Notes under the pieces: model-generated
The model's database searches: none
Told to the model about the DNA's origin: nothing
The model's input: the letters and a program-made list of their open reading frames with translations, nothing else
Assembly (NCBI GenBank): GCA_036745275.1
Contig: DAIOGK010000024.1
Coordinates: 1 to 55,375 of the forward strand
DNA length: 55,375 nt
Direction: 5' to 3'
From: JAIUNP01 sp020161975
Lineage (GTDB): Bacteria > Pseudomonadota > Alphaproteobacteria > Rhizobiales > Beijerinckiaceae
Made by a program: the position numbers and the translations under genes
Shown here: positions 7,743 through 16,009 of the stretch, piece after piece
Numbering within the stretch: position 1 is the first letter of the stretch
Layout: every line of letters starts with the position of its first letter

Positions 7743-8701
7743 GGGACATCTCCAAAAGCCAAGGCAATGACGGTACGATCGTCGGAATACTCCTCCGCCG
7801 TCGAGCCCTTGACGCCGGGGTGGGCGCCGATCTTGTGAAAATCGGTCCGTTCGACCCGCGCGAATTCCTCTTCCCAGGCCGCGACCCCGGTGCCGGCAGG
7901 CACCGAAACGTAACCATCGGTGAAAAGTTCAATTGTCCGGACGCCCGCTTTCGGCAGGCGCGTTTCGATCATTTCGCGCAGCATCGGGGGCGAACCGTTC
8001 ATACCGCTGTAGCCGAGCGGACTTACGGCATTGTTGGTGTGGGTGGACTGGGTCTGGATGCCGCCCATCAGGAAGAAGCGGACATGATCGGACAGGGCGC
8101 TGAATCGCGCGTCCCTGCACACGGCATCAACCACCCGTTCGGCTTCGGCGCGGGACAGAAGCCCATCCTCGCAGGCCTGCTGAAAGCCCAGAAAAACCAC
8201 TTGCCGGGCGTTCTTCTCAACTGCATCGCCGTCGAACCGTGTCCGAAGCAGGCGAAACGCCGCGACGCGCGCCGCCGTGCTCACCTCATCGACGAGTTTG
8301 TTATGGACGTAAGGCGCCTCGCCGTTCACGCGCACGCCGGAATCGCCGAGAATAAGGATGCGGAAGGCCGCCGCCTCCTCGATAACCACGGCAAGAGTGG
8401 TCGAAGCGGGCCGTTTCAAGCCGAGCCGAGCGTTGACCGCACCGAGCCGATCCGCGGCCTGCTGGATCAGGTCCGGACCGCTAAGCGCGGACAGTTTCGG
8501 ATCCAGCGCGATTCCGGAGAAGAATTCCGCCACCGTGCGGGCGGCAATCCGACCGACGGATTCCCCGTTGACCACTGTACCGAAGGGATCGGTTGCTCCA
8601 TCGAACACGGCATAGATGTGGCCAGGGATGACCATTGGCACATCATCCCCAATCTTGCCGTTCGCACGGAACTTAGAGCGCGAAAAGACTTCGATTTGCA
8701 T
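7739..8701 (-). CDS. PP2C-like (PPM-fold) phosphatase in an amino-sugar operon
   Basis: A 320-residue soluble protein with the spaced acidic motifs of metal-dependent PP2C phosphatases: AVFDGATD (31-38, D34), TTLAVV (101-106), LGDSGVRV (118-125, D120), FTDGY (260-264, D262) and SDDRTVIAL (306-314, D307/D308). All usual metal aspartates appear present, so activity is likely. The start at 8701 is chosen because the longer frame only adds an Arg-rich leader. It lies between the transporter and the catabolic enzymes, overlapping the deaminase gene by 4 bases. Whether it acts on a protein or on a sugar phosphate is unknown. No partner kinase or anti-sigma factor is encoded nearby. Confidence 0.72.
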   Translation of the reverse strand: MQIEVFSRSKFRANGKIGDDVPMVIPGHIYAVFDGATDPFGTVVNGESVGRIAARTVAEFFSGIALDPKLSALSGPDLIQQAADRLGAVNARLGLKRPASTTLAVVIEEAAAFRILILGDSGVRVNGEAPYVHNKLVDEVSTAARVAAFRLLRTRFDGDAVEKNARQVVFLGFQQACEDGLLSRAEAERVVDAVCRDARFSALSDHVRFFLMGGIQTQSTHTNNAVSPLGYSGMNGSPPMLREMIETRLPKAGVRTIELFTDGYVSVPAGTGVAAWEEEFARVERTDFHKIGAHPGVKGSTAEEYSDDRTVIALAFGDVP

Positions 8702-8779
8702 GACGCGAGACCTGCAACTCTGGACACGGAAGGGCCGCCGCACCCGGATCGATCGCGGCGGAAGGTGCTGAAGGTGGCA

Positions 8780-10462
8780 TCAGACGAAGGAGGTTTCCTT
8801 GTCGCCCGAAAGCCGGAAGACGAAATAGACACAGAGGCCCGTGCTGATCAGCAGGATCGAGGACAGGGCCGCCGCGATACCGAATTCGCCGTCAATCACC
8901 GAGACGTAGATCTTCACCGGCATGGTGATGGTGCGTGCGGTGTAGAGGATCAGCGTCGAGGAGAGTTCGTTGATCGCCGTGATGAAGCTCATCAGCGAGC
9001 CGACAATGAGACCGGGCATGATCAGCGGCAGCGTGATCTGCCGGAAGGTCGTCAGCGGTGAAGCGCCGAGGTTGATCGCCGCCTCCTCCATCGAGGGCTT
9101 GATCTGCCGAAGGTTGGTCGTTGTCGAACGCACACCATAGGGCAGGCGGCGCATGAAGAAAATCAGGATGATGATCAGTCCGGTGCCGGTGATGTCGAAC
9201 AGGGGGTTCCGGAACATCACGACATAACCGATCGCCATCACGACGCCCGGGATCAGATAGGGCACCATCAGCAGGAGGTCGATGGTGCCGGCGACCTTCG
9301 GGTCGCGCCGGACGATGATGTAGGAGACAATGCCCGAGAAGATCGCGATCAGCACCACCGCGGCGAGTGCATAGCTGAAGCTGTTCAGGATCGCTTCCGG
9401 CGCATCGTAAAGCACACGCTGGTAGCTTTCGAGCCCGAAGCCGCCAATGAAGGCCGGGCCGCGCGTCTTCAGCAGCGAGGTGTAGAACACCACGGCCGCC
9501 GGCAGCATTGCGATGCCCACCACGGCATAGCAGAAGACATGGGCGGCGATGTTGTGCCAGCCTGTGAGGCGATAGCGGATGGGTCGGTTGGTCAGCGCGC
9601 TGGCATACCGGCGCTTGGACAGAATGTAGCGCTGGCCGAGCAGAACCACCATCGAGATCATCACCATGACCAGCGAGATCGTGACCGCCATCGAGGGTTG
9701 GCCCCCGAGTTCCGAGGTATAGGCAGTATAAGCGATGGTCGAGAGCGTGCGCACCCCGCGCCCGAGCAGGGCGGGCGTGCCGAAGTCGGCGATGGAGAGC
9801 ACAAAGGCGATGATCGCACCTGTGCTAACCGCCGGGAAGACCAGCGGCAGCGTCACCTTCATGAACCGCTCGAACGCGGTGCAGCCCATGTTCTCAGCCG
9901 CATCCTCAAGTGACTTGTTGACCGCATTCAGGGCCGTCTCGGTCATCAGGTAGATGTAGGGGAACAGCTTGAACGAAAAGACGAATACGATGCCCGGCAG
10001 GCCGTAGATCGTCGGTGCCGGCAGGCCGATGGCCTTCAGCGCGTTGGTGATGAAGCCGTTGGAACCCGCCATCATGATCCAGGCATAGGCGCCGATGAAG
10101 GGCGGGGCGACCAGCACGAGGATCGCCAGCGTCGAGATGATGGTGCGGCCGCGAATGTGCAGCCGTGCGGTGCAATAGGCCAGCGGCACGCCCAGCAGGC
10201 AGGCCCCCAGCGTTCCGAGCGTGCCGATCAGCAAGGTATTCCACAGGGCCGTCAGATAATAGGAACGGGTGAACACCTGCACATAATTGGCCAGCGTGAA
10301 TCCGCCGGTCTTGGGGTCGATGAAGCTGACCGACAGGACCGAAAAGATCGGCAGGATCAAAAGAATGAAGAGGACCGCGAAGGTCAGCCAGGTCATTGCC
10401 GTCCAGAAATCGGGACGGAACAGCCGGATGAGAGACGAGGGAGCGGAAGCGGACTGGTTCAT
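8780..10462 (-). CDS. Fused two-domain ABC permease (AfuB/FbpB type)
   Basis: A 560-residue inner-membrane protein with about twelve hydrophobic segments and two binding-protein-dependent permease domains, each with its own EAA loop: EDAAENMGCTAF in the first half and EEAAINLGASPL in the second. This fused layout is typical of ferric-type systems, which include AfuB, a hexose-phosphate importer. The start overlaps the ATPase stop as TGATG. A 78-base gap to the phosphatase gene is the longest in the enzyme part of the operon. It should form the channel for the binding protein at 11654 and the ATPase at 10462. A sugar or sugar phosphate is a likelier cargo than iron given the neighbours. Confidence 0.85.
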   Translation of the reverse strand: MNQSASAPSSLIRLFRPDFWTAMTWLTFAVLFILLILPIFSVLSVSFIDPKTGGFTLANYVQVFTRSYYLTALWNTLLIGTLGTLGACLLGVPLAYCTARLHIRGRTIISTLAILVLVAPPFIGAYAWIMMAGSNGFITNALKAIGLPAPTIYGLPGIVFVFSFKLFPYIYLMTETALNAVNKSLEDAAENMGCTAFERFMKVTLPLVFPAVSTGAIIAFVLSIADFGTPALLGRGVRTLSTIAYTAYTSELGGQPSMAVTISLVMVMISMVVLLGQRYILSKRRYASALTNRPIRYRLTGWHNIAAHVFCYAVVGIAMLPAAVVFYTSLLKTRGPAFIGGFGLESYQRVLYDAPEAILNSFSYALAAVVLIAIFSGIVSYIIVRRDPKVAGTIDLLLMVPYLIPGVVMAIGYVVMFRNPLFDITGTGLIIILIFFMRRLPYGVRSTTTNLRQIKPSMEEAAINLGASPLTTFRQITLPLIMPGLIVGSLMSFITAINELSSTLILYTARTITMPVKIYVSVIDGEFGIAAALSSILLISTGLCVYFVFRLSGDKETSFV

Positions 10463-11535
10463 CAGAGCCTCCTGCCGGTGACGGAGTTTTCGAACAGTTT
10501 TGCCGCAGCGGCGGCAAAGGAGAAGGTAGCGGTATCACCCGGCCTGAGCCGCACGAGATCGGCGGTGGGATGCGCCATCGCAAAGATTGCCTCACCGTTG
10601 GCGGTGAGGCCGCCGACGCGGAGTTCGCGGCCAAGGAAGCTCACGGAATCAATGGTGGCCCGGATGGTGATGCGGTCAGCGGCCTCGACGCCCTGGCCAA
10701 CGGTCACGCGCATGTCTTCGGGGCGGACGGCGATGACGGCTTCTGTCCCGGCCGGAATGCGTTTTGCCAGATCGAGCTGCGCAACACCTGCCGCGCCTTC
10801 AAGCGCCTTCGGCGTCAGGAAGTTGTTCTCGCCCACGAAGGTTGCGACGAACTTGTTGGCCGGCTCATTGTAAAGTTCATAAGGCGCGCTCGCCTGCTGG
10901 ATGACGCCGCCATACATCACACAGATCGTGTCCGACATCGACAGGGCTTCTTCCTGATCGTGCGTCACATAGACCGTGGTGATGCCCATGCGCTGCTGGA
11001 TGGCCCGCAACTCCTGCCGGAGTTCGACGCGCAGCTTGGCGTCGAGGTTGGACAAAGGCTCGTCCATCAGCAGAACCTTAGGACGGATCACCAGCGCGCG
11101 GGCAATGCCGACGCGCTGCTGCTGGCCGCCGGACAGTTCGTGCGGCATCCGGTGGGCCAGCGCCTGCAATTGCGTGATCTTCAGAACTTCTGCGACCCGG
11201 CTCGCAATTTCCGGTTTCGACACCTTGCGCTGGCGCAGGCCAAAGGCCACGTTGTCTTCAACAGACAGATGCGGAAACACCGCATAATCCTGAAACACCA
11301 TGCCCATGTCGCGCTTGTGCGCCGGAACTTTGCCGATCGACGTGCCCGCGACTATGAGATTGCCCGAATCCTCCTTGTGGAACCCGGCAAGCGTCCGCAG
11401 CAGGGTGGTCTTGCCGCAGCCCGAGGGGCCAAGCAGGGTGAAGAACGACCCCGAGGGAATCGTCAACGAAATGTCCGAAAGGGCGGTGAAATCGCCGTAG
11501 GACTTTTTCACATTCTGGATCAGGACTTCAGACAC
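10462..11535 (-). CDS. ABC transporter ATP-binding protein (AfuC/PotA type)
   Basis: A 357-residue ATPase. It has Walker A GPSGCGKTT, a Q-loop in GMVFQDYAVFP, the signature LSGGQQQRVGIARAL, Walker B VLLMDEPLSNLD and a switch His in VYVTHDQEEAL. A C-terminal TOBE-like regulatory domain with IAVRPEDMRV follows. I prefer a GTG start at 11535 because AAAGGGAAA precedes it and the protein then begins in the typical way; the frame is open to 11580 with no better signal. It powers the fused permease encoded immediately downstream. Confidence 0.85.
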   Translation of the reverse strand: MSEVLIQNVKKSYGDFTALSDISLTIPSGSFFTLLGPSGCGKTTLLRTLAGFHKEDSGNLIVAGTSIGKVPAHKRDMGMVFQDYAVFPHLSVEDNVAFGLRQRKVSKPEIASRVAEVLKITQLQALAHRMPHELSGGQQQRVGIARALVIRPKVLLMDEPLSNLDAKLRVELRQELRAIQQRMGITTVYVTHDQEEALSMSDTICVMYGGVIQQASAPYELYNEPANKFVATFVGENNFLTPKALEGAAGVAQLDLAKRIPAGTEAVIAVRPEDMRVTVGQGVEAADRITIRATIDSVSFLGRELRVGGLTANGEAIFAMAHPTADLVRLRPGDTATFSFAAAAAKLFENSVTGRRL

Positions 11536-11591
11536 GACTTTCCCTTTCGTCAGATGACGAGCAACTTCGGGGTGGTCCATTCGGGAGGGGG

Positions 11592-11632
11592 CCGCCGGAG
11601 CCCCGCACGTCCTGTACGGGGCGGTCCGGCGG
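11592..11632 (-). other. Intercistronic stem-loop downstream of the binding-protein gene
   Basis: CCGCCGGA (11592-11599) plus GCCCCG (11600-11605) pair with CGGGGC (11617-11622) plus TCCGGCGG (11625-11632), a 14-pair GC-rich hairpin interrupted by a 2-base bulge. It lies between the binding-protein stop and the ATPase start and has no T-run. Such structures often protect the upstream mRNA segment or attenuate readthrough, keeping binding protein in excess of the membrane parts. That role is an inference. Confidence 0.6.
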
Positions 11633-11653
11633 AAGGCTCAACCGCAGGCGAAA

Positions 11654-12640
11654 TCAGCGCGCCACATCAAGCGCCATTTTCTTCCAGGCATCGACGAGTT
11701 CAGGCCGGCTCTTGTCGGCCCAGGCCGTGTCGTATTTGACAAGCGGGATCTGATCGAGCGGGATGAGCGCCGGATCGGCAGCAACATCCTTGCGCACCGA
11801 GCGCCGGCCGACCTTGGCCACCGCCGCCTGGGCATCCTTGCCCAGGGTGAAATCGACAAAGGCCTTGCCGTTCTTGGCATTCGGCCCACCCTTGACCAGC
11901 GCTGTCGCATCGGGGGCGATCACCGTACCCTCACTGGGATAGATGATGGAAATGTCCTTGCTGGCAACCTTGTAGCGCAGTGCCGCATCCTCCAGCGTCA
12001 CGCCCACGGCGAACTCGCCGTCGTTGACGAGGCGCGGCACGCTGCCCGAGCTGTTCGACAGGATCGAGTTGGTCAGAATACCCTTGTATACTTCCCAGCC
12101 CTTCTCGCGGGTCGGATAGGCCTGAAGCACCGTCGCAAGCTGGATATAGGCCGAGCCCGACTGATCGACACGGGCCATAGAGATGAGATCGCGGAACTTC
12201 GGATCGGCAAGATCAGCCCAGGCTTTCGGCGCCGGGTTGCCCTTGAGCTTGGTGTTGTTGACGATCAGCGTCATCACCACGGCGGTGAACGGCGTCCAGA
12301 GCTTGGAATGCGCCATGCCGGGGGCAAGCGCCTCGCTGCCGGCGGCCTGATACGCCTCGAAGAGATCGGCGTTCACATCAACAACCGTACCGTCAACGCT
12401 GAGCAGCACGTCGGCGGCGGGCTTTTTCGATTCTGCTTTCAACCGGTTGACGAGTTCGCCCGAGCCGGCCTTGACGAGATCGACCTTGACGCCCGTGGCC
12501 TTCTCGAACGCGGGGACGATGGAATCGATAAGGTTCTGCGGCGCGGCGGAATAGACAACCACTCGTTCCTGCTGCGCAAAGGCCGGGGTCGCGGCAAGCG
12601 TGAAGGCTGAAAATGCAATGAGGGCCTGGCGGCGGTTCAT
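11654..12640 (-). CDS. Periplasmic ABC substrate-binding protein (Fbp/Afu family)
   Basis: The 328-residue protein starts with a signal peptide (about 1-22, ending TPAFA before QQERVVVYSAA). A COG1840-type fold follows, with SGELVNRLKAESKKPAADV and a VNNTKLKG hinge segment. This family contains ferric-iron binders, AfuA (hexose phosphates) and phosphonate binders. The start is supported by AAGGGAGG just upstream. It is the first gene of the minus-strand amino-sugar operon and faces the ROK regulator. Iron-type annotation would be misleading here; a phosphorylated or free amino sugar is more consistent with the operon, though the ligand cannot be read from sequence. Confidence 0.83.
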   Translation of the reverse strand: MNRRQALIAFSAFTLAATPAFAQQERVVVYSAAPQNLIDSIVPAFEKATGVKVDLVKAGSGELVNRLKAESKKPAADVLLSVDGTVVDVNADLFEAYQAAGSEALAPGMAHSKLWTPFTAVVMTLIVNNTKLKGNPAPKAWADLADPKFRDLISMARVDQSGSAYIQLATVLQAYPTREKGWEVYKGILTNSILSNSSGSVPRLVNDGEFAVGVTLEDAALRYKVASKDISIIYPSEGTVIAPDATALVKGGPNAKNGKAFVDFTLGKDAQAAVAKVGRRSVRKDVAADPALIPLDQIPLVKYDTAWADKSRPELVDAWKKMALDVAR

Positions 12641-12725
12641 GGTGTCCTCCCTTGTTGTTGCGACTCATCCTATCCCTGCTGTCGAAGCTGGCAAGGATGG
12701 TGTGCCGTCAATGCAAATAACTTAC

Positions 12726-12740
12726 ATTTCGGAATGAAAT
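12726..12740. promoter_or_regulatory. Candidate ROK-repressor operator (inverted repeat)
   Basis: ATTTC-ggaat-GAAAT is an inverted repeat at the divergent junction, and it is flanked by a wider AAATAA (12715-12720)/TTATTT (12750-12755) pair. ROK regulators of the NagC type bind AT-rich inverted repeats, so this is the best operator candidate for the amino-sugar operon and for autoregulation. It overlaps the annotated start of the regulator at 12734, which raises the possibility that translation begins further downstream. Confidence 0.35.
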
Positions 12741-13972
12741 ATGACAAGCCTTATTTTTCGTATCCGGGTGTGATAGGTCAGGAGCCGAGTGCGACGGGGC
12801 GCCCTGCGCCGGGCCAGATGAGACACAGACCTTTGATCAGCCTTGAAAAACTGACCTACAATGAACGCCGGATCATCGATCTTCTGCGCAGCCGGGGCGC
12901 CGCATCCCGCGCGGAACTCGCGCGTGATCTCAATGTCTCGGCCCCGACCCTGACGCGGCTCACAGCCAATCTGATCGAGAAGGGTATTCTGGAAGCAGCA
13001 CCCGGAAAGGCGCAGGGGCGTTCGGTCGGACAGCCTTCCAAGGCGCTGCGCATCAACGCCGAGCATCTTTACACCGCCGGCATCTATTTCGACCCGGACA
13101 GCATCCATTGCTGCCTTGCAAACCTCATGGGCAAGATGCTGGCCCAGCGTCGTTACGATGTCGGCGACCGCTCCTTTGCCGCCATCATGCGGGACATAGG
13201 CACCATCACTCGCGAAATTCGCGCCGAGGCGGGGATCGGCAATGACCGGCTGATCGGCTACGGTCTCAGTTATCCGGGGCAATACACGGTCGATCCCAAC
13301 TATGCCGTGCGCATCCAGCAGTTCCGTTCCTGGCCGGAAATCAACATTGGCCGCGACCTCGCGCCCTATTTTGACGGGCCGGTGCACCGCTTCAACGACG
13401 CGAAAGCCATCTGCCTCGCCGAACTGTTCTACGGCGCCTGCCGCACCTATCGCAACATTGCCTTCGTCTGGCTGTCCTACGGCATTGGCGGCGCTGTGGT
13501 GCTCGAGCGTCAGCTCTACATGGGCCAGTCGCGCAACGCAGCGGAGTTCGGCGGGCTTTTCCCGCATTCGCAGCCCCGGCCCTCGGGACAGGATCTGCTC
13601 GACACGTTGAATGTCGCCGGGCTCAACCTGTCGCGCCTCAGCGACATTGGTGAGCAACATCGCAACCTGCCGGTCACGATCGAGTGGAAGGAACGGGCTG
13701 CCGAGCAGCTGCGCTGGCTCTGCCTCGTCATCTCCCGGATGCTGGATGTGGAAGCCATCGTCATCGGCGGCACGTTGCCGCCCTGGCTCCTCGGCGGCCT
13801 GGTCGAACGCTTGCAGGCCGCCGAAACCCTGGGCGAGGATTTCCACCTCAACAAGCCCGACATCCGCCTGTCGCAATTCAGCGCGACACCGCAGCTCGGC
13901 GCCTCCGCCATTCCGATCTACCATGCCATGCACCCAACCGGTTATGACGGACCGGTGATCAAGGGCTGGTAG
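12734..13972 (+). CDS. ROK-family transcriptional regulator (NagC/XylR type)
   Basis: A DNA-binding regulator with an N-terminal winged HTH (residues about 40-95, including AARAELARD-like SRAELARDLNVSAPTLTRL) joined to a ROK sugar-binding domain with LSYGIGGAVVLERQL and a degenerate FNDAKAICLAEL region. It probably represses the adjacent divergent amino-sugar operon and releases DNA on binding an amino sugar or its phosphate. The start is uncertain: ATG 12734 lacks a clear ribosome site and overlaps an inverted repeat; ATG 12818 would leave a more usual short leader before the HTH. The full frame is 412 residues. Confidence 0.85.
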   Translation: MKYDKPYFSYPGVIGQEPSATGRPAPGQMRHRPLISLEKLTYNERRIIDLLRSRGAASRAELARDLNVSAPTLTRLTANLIEKGILEAAPGKAQGRSVGQPSKALRINAEHLYTAGIYFDPDSIHCCLANLMGKMLAQRRYDVGDRSFAAIMRDIGTITREIRAEAGIGNDRLIGYGLSYPGQYTVDPNYAVRIQQFRSWPEINIGRDLAPYFDGPVHRFNDAKAICLAELFYGACRTYRNIAFVWLSYGIGGAVVLERQLYMGQSRNAAEFGGLFPHSQPRPSGQDLLDTLNVAGLNLSRLSDIGEQHRNLPVTIEWKERAAEQLRWLCLVISRMLDVEAIVIGGTLPPWLLGGLVERLQAAETLGEDFHLNKPDIRLSQFSATPQLGASAIPIYHAMHPTGYDGPVIKGW

Positions 13973-14001
13973 GCCCAATCGATCAGGCGATGCCGGAAAT
14001 G

Positions 14002-14030
14002 GCGGTCCGAAGACTGATTTTAGGGACCGC
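14002..14030 (+). terminator. Weak hairpin after the ROK regulator
   Basis: GCGGTCC (14002-14008) pairs with GGACCGC (14024-14030) around a 15-base loop, 30 bases after the regulator stop. There is no T-run, so it may only be a weak or factor-assisted terminator. Confidence 0.3.
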
Positions 14031-14167
14031 TGAATGATCAATCGGCGGCACGAGGGCCATCAACGGCGATTGGCTTTCGCGCTCAAGTTCTGTAAGTGAC
14101 GGCTATTGCACGGATTTTGTCGCCAGAATTGGTGAACCGCGCCGTTTGACAACCGGAACTGGACCCC

Positions 14168-16009
14168 ATGCCCGCTTATCGTTCGAGAACCTCCACCCAC
14201 GGTCGCAACATGGCAGGTGCCCGCGGCCTCTGGCGCGCAACCGGCATGAAAGATGGCGATTTCGGCAAGCCGATCATCGCAATCGCCAACTCCTTTACCC
14301 AGTTCGTGCCGGGCCACGTCCATCTCAAGGACCTCGGCCAGCTTGTCGCCCGCGAGATCGAGAAAGCCGGGGGCGTCGCCAAGGAATTCAACACCATCGC
14401 GGTCGATGATGGCATCGCCATGGGCCATGACGGAATGCTCTATTCGCTGCCCTCACGCGAGATCATCGCTGATGCGGTGGAATACATGGTCAACGGCCAT
14501 TGCGCCGATGCGCTGGTCTGCATTTCCAACTGCGACAAGATCACCCCCGGAATGCTGATGGCGGCGCTGCGCCTCAACATTCCCACGGTTTTCGTCTCGG
14601 GCGGGCCGATGGAGGCGGGCAAGTTCGTCGCAGAAGGCGTCAGCAAGAAGGTCGATCTGATCGACGCCATGATCGCAGCAGCCGACCCTCAGGTCTCGGA
14701 CACCGCGGTCGAAGCCTACGAGCGCTCGGCATGCCCCACCTGCGGCTCCTGCTCGGGCATGTTCACGGCAAACTCGATGAACTGTCTGGTGGAGGCCCTC
14801 GGCCTGGGCCTGCCCGGCAACGGCTCAGTGCTCGCCACCCATGCCGACCGCAAGCGCTTGTTCGTCGAGGCGGGGCATCTCATCGTCGACATCACCCGGC
14901 GTTATTACGAGCAGAATGACGAGAGCGTTTTGCCGCGTTCTGTCGCCAGCTTTGCCGCGTTCGAGAATGCAATGACCCTCGACATCTCGATGGGCGGCTC
15001 CACCAACACGGTCCTGCACCTGCTCGCTGCCGCCTACGAGGCCGAAATCGACTTCACCATGGCCGATATCGACCGGCTGTCGCGGAAGGTGCCGGTGTTG
15101 TGCAAGGTCGCACCGTCCGTTGCCAATGTGCACATGGAGGATGTCCATCGCGCCGGCGGCATCATGGGCATTCTGGGCGAACTTGACCGCGCCGGGCTGA
15201 TCAACGCCAGTCTGCCGACCGTTCATTCGCGCAGCCTTGCCGAGGCACTGGACCGCTGGGACATCAAGCGCACCAATTCCGACAGCGTGCGTGATTTCTA
15301 CCGCGCGGCGCCAGGCGGTGTCCCCACCCAAACCGCCTTCAGCCAGGACCGCCGCTACGACGACCTGGACAGTGACCGCAGCAAGGGTGTCATCCGGCAG
15401 GTCGCGAACGCCTATTCAAAGGATGGCGGCCTTGCCGTGCTGACTGGCAATATCGCCCTTGATGGCTGCATCGTGAAAACCGCCGGCGTCGATGAATCGA
15501 TCCTGACGTTCACCGGCCCTGCCCGCATCTTTGAAAGTCAGGACGCGGCGGTGGACGGCATCCTCAACGGCAAGGTCAAGGCCGGTGATGTGGTCGTCGT
15601 GCGCTACGAGGGCCCGCGCGGCGGCCCCGGCATGCAGGAAATGCTCTATCCGACGAGCTACCTGAAATCGAAGGGCCTCGGCAAGGTCTGCGCACTCGTG
15701 ACCGATGGGCGCTTCTCCGGCGGCTCTTCGGGGCTTTCAATCGGCCATCTTTCGCCGGAAGCGGCGGAAGGCGGGTTGATAGGCCTTGTCGAGGAAGGTG
15801 ATCGCATCGAAATCGATATCCCCAACCGGAGGATCGAACTCATGGTTCCGCAGGGTGAAATCGCCCGTCGTCGCGCCGCGATGGACGCCAAGGGCAAGGA
15901 TGCCTGGAAGCCGGCGGCCCCGCGCAAGCGCAAGATTTCGACGGCGCTGAAGGCCTATGCGGCGCTCACCACCAGCGCCGCCAAGGGCGCGGTGCGCATC
16001 GTCGATTGA
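14168..16009 (+). CDS. ilvD: Dihydroxy-acid dehydratase
   Basis: A full-length 613-residue IlvD/Edd-family iron-sulfur dehydratase. It dehydrates 2,3-dihydroxy-isovalerate and 2,3-dihydroxy-3-methylvalerate in valine and isoleucine biosynthesis. Visible features are the N-terminal RSRTSTHGRNMAGARGLWR, SNCDKITPGM with C122, SACPTCGSCSGMFTANSMNC with C195 and the C-terminal VTDGRFSGGSSG substrate region. The length and the THGRNMAGARGLWRATGM segment match the classical E. coli-type enzyme rather than sugar-acid dehydratases of the same family. It ends exactly where the convergent membrane-protein gene ends (16009/16010). No other branched-chain genes are nearby, so it may be the only copy or a second one. 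Confidence 0.93.
   Translation: MPAYRSRTSTHGRNMAGARGLWRATGMKDGDFGKPIIAIANSFTQFVPGHVHLKDLGQLVAREIEKAGGVAKEFNTIAVDDGIAMGHDGMLYSLPSREIIADAVEYMVNGHCADALVCISNCDKITPGMLMAALRLNIPTVFVSGGPMEAGKFVAEGVSKKVDLIDAMIAAADPQVSDTAVEAYERSACPTCGSCSGMFTANSMNCLVEALGLGLPGNGSVLATHADRKRLFVEAGHLIVDITRRYYEQNDESVLPRSVASFAAFENAMTLDISMGGSTNTVLHLLAAAYEAEIDFTMADIDRLSRKVPVLCKVAPSVANVHMEDVHRAGGIMGILGELDRAGLINASLPTVHSRSLAEALDRWDIKRTNSDSVRDFYRAAPGGVPTQTAFSQDRRYDDLDSDRSKGVIRQVANAYSKDGGLAVLTGNIALDGCIVKTAGVDESILTFTGPARIFESQDAAVDGILNGKVKAGDVVVVRYEGPRGGPGMQEMLYPTSYLKSKGLGKVCALVTDGRFSGGSSGLSIGHLSPEAAEGGLIGLVEEGDRIEIDIPNRRIELMVPQGEIARRRAAMDAKGKDAWKPAAPRKRKISTALKAYAALTTSAAKGAVRIVD

Noticed and set aside
7820..9061. A 413-codon plus-strand frame
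   Set aside because: It is antisense to the PP2C-like gene, whose metal motifs are convincing; no ribosome site or family match.
8780..12640. Annotation of the transporter as a ferric-iron system
   Set aside because: The family also moves sugar phosphates and the genes are locked into an amino-sugar operon, so iron is not the best reading.
12722..14041. A 439-codon minus-strand frame opposite the ROK regulator
   Set aside because: The plus strand encodes a clear HTH-ROK protein; the antisense product matches nothing and is compositionally skewed.
14146..14151. TTGACA just upstream of ilvD as a -35 element
   Set aside because: It is only 16 bases before the ATG, leaving no room for a -10 and leader.
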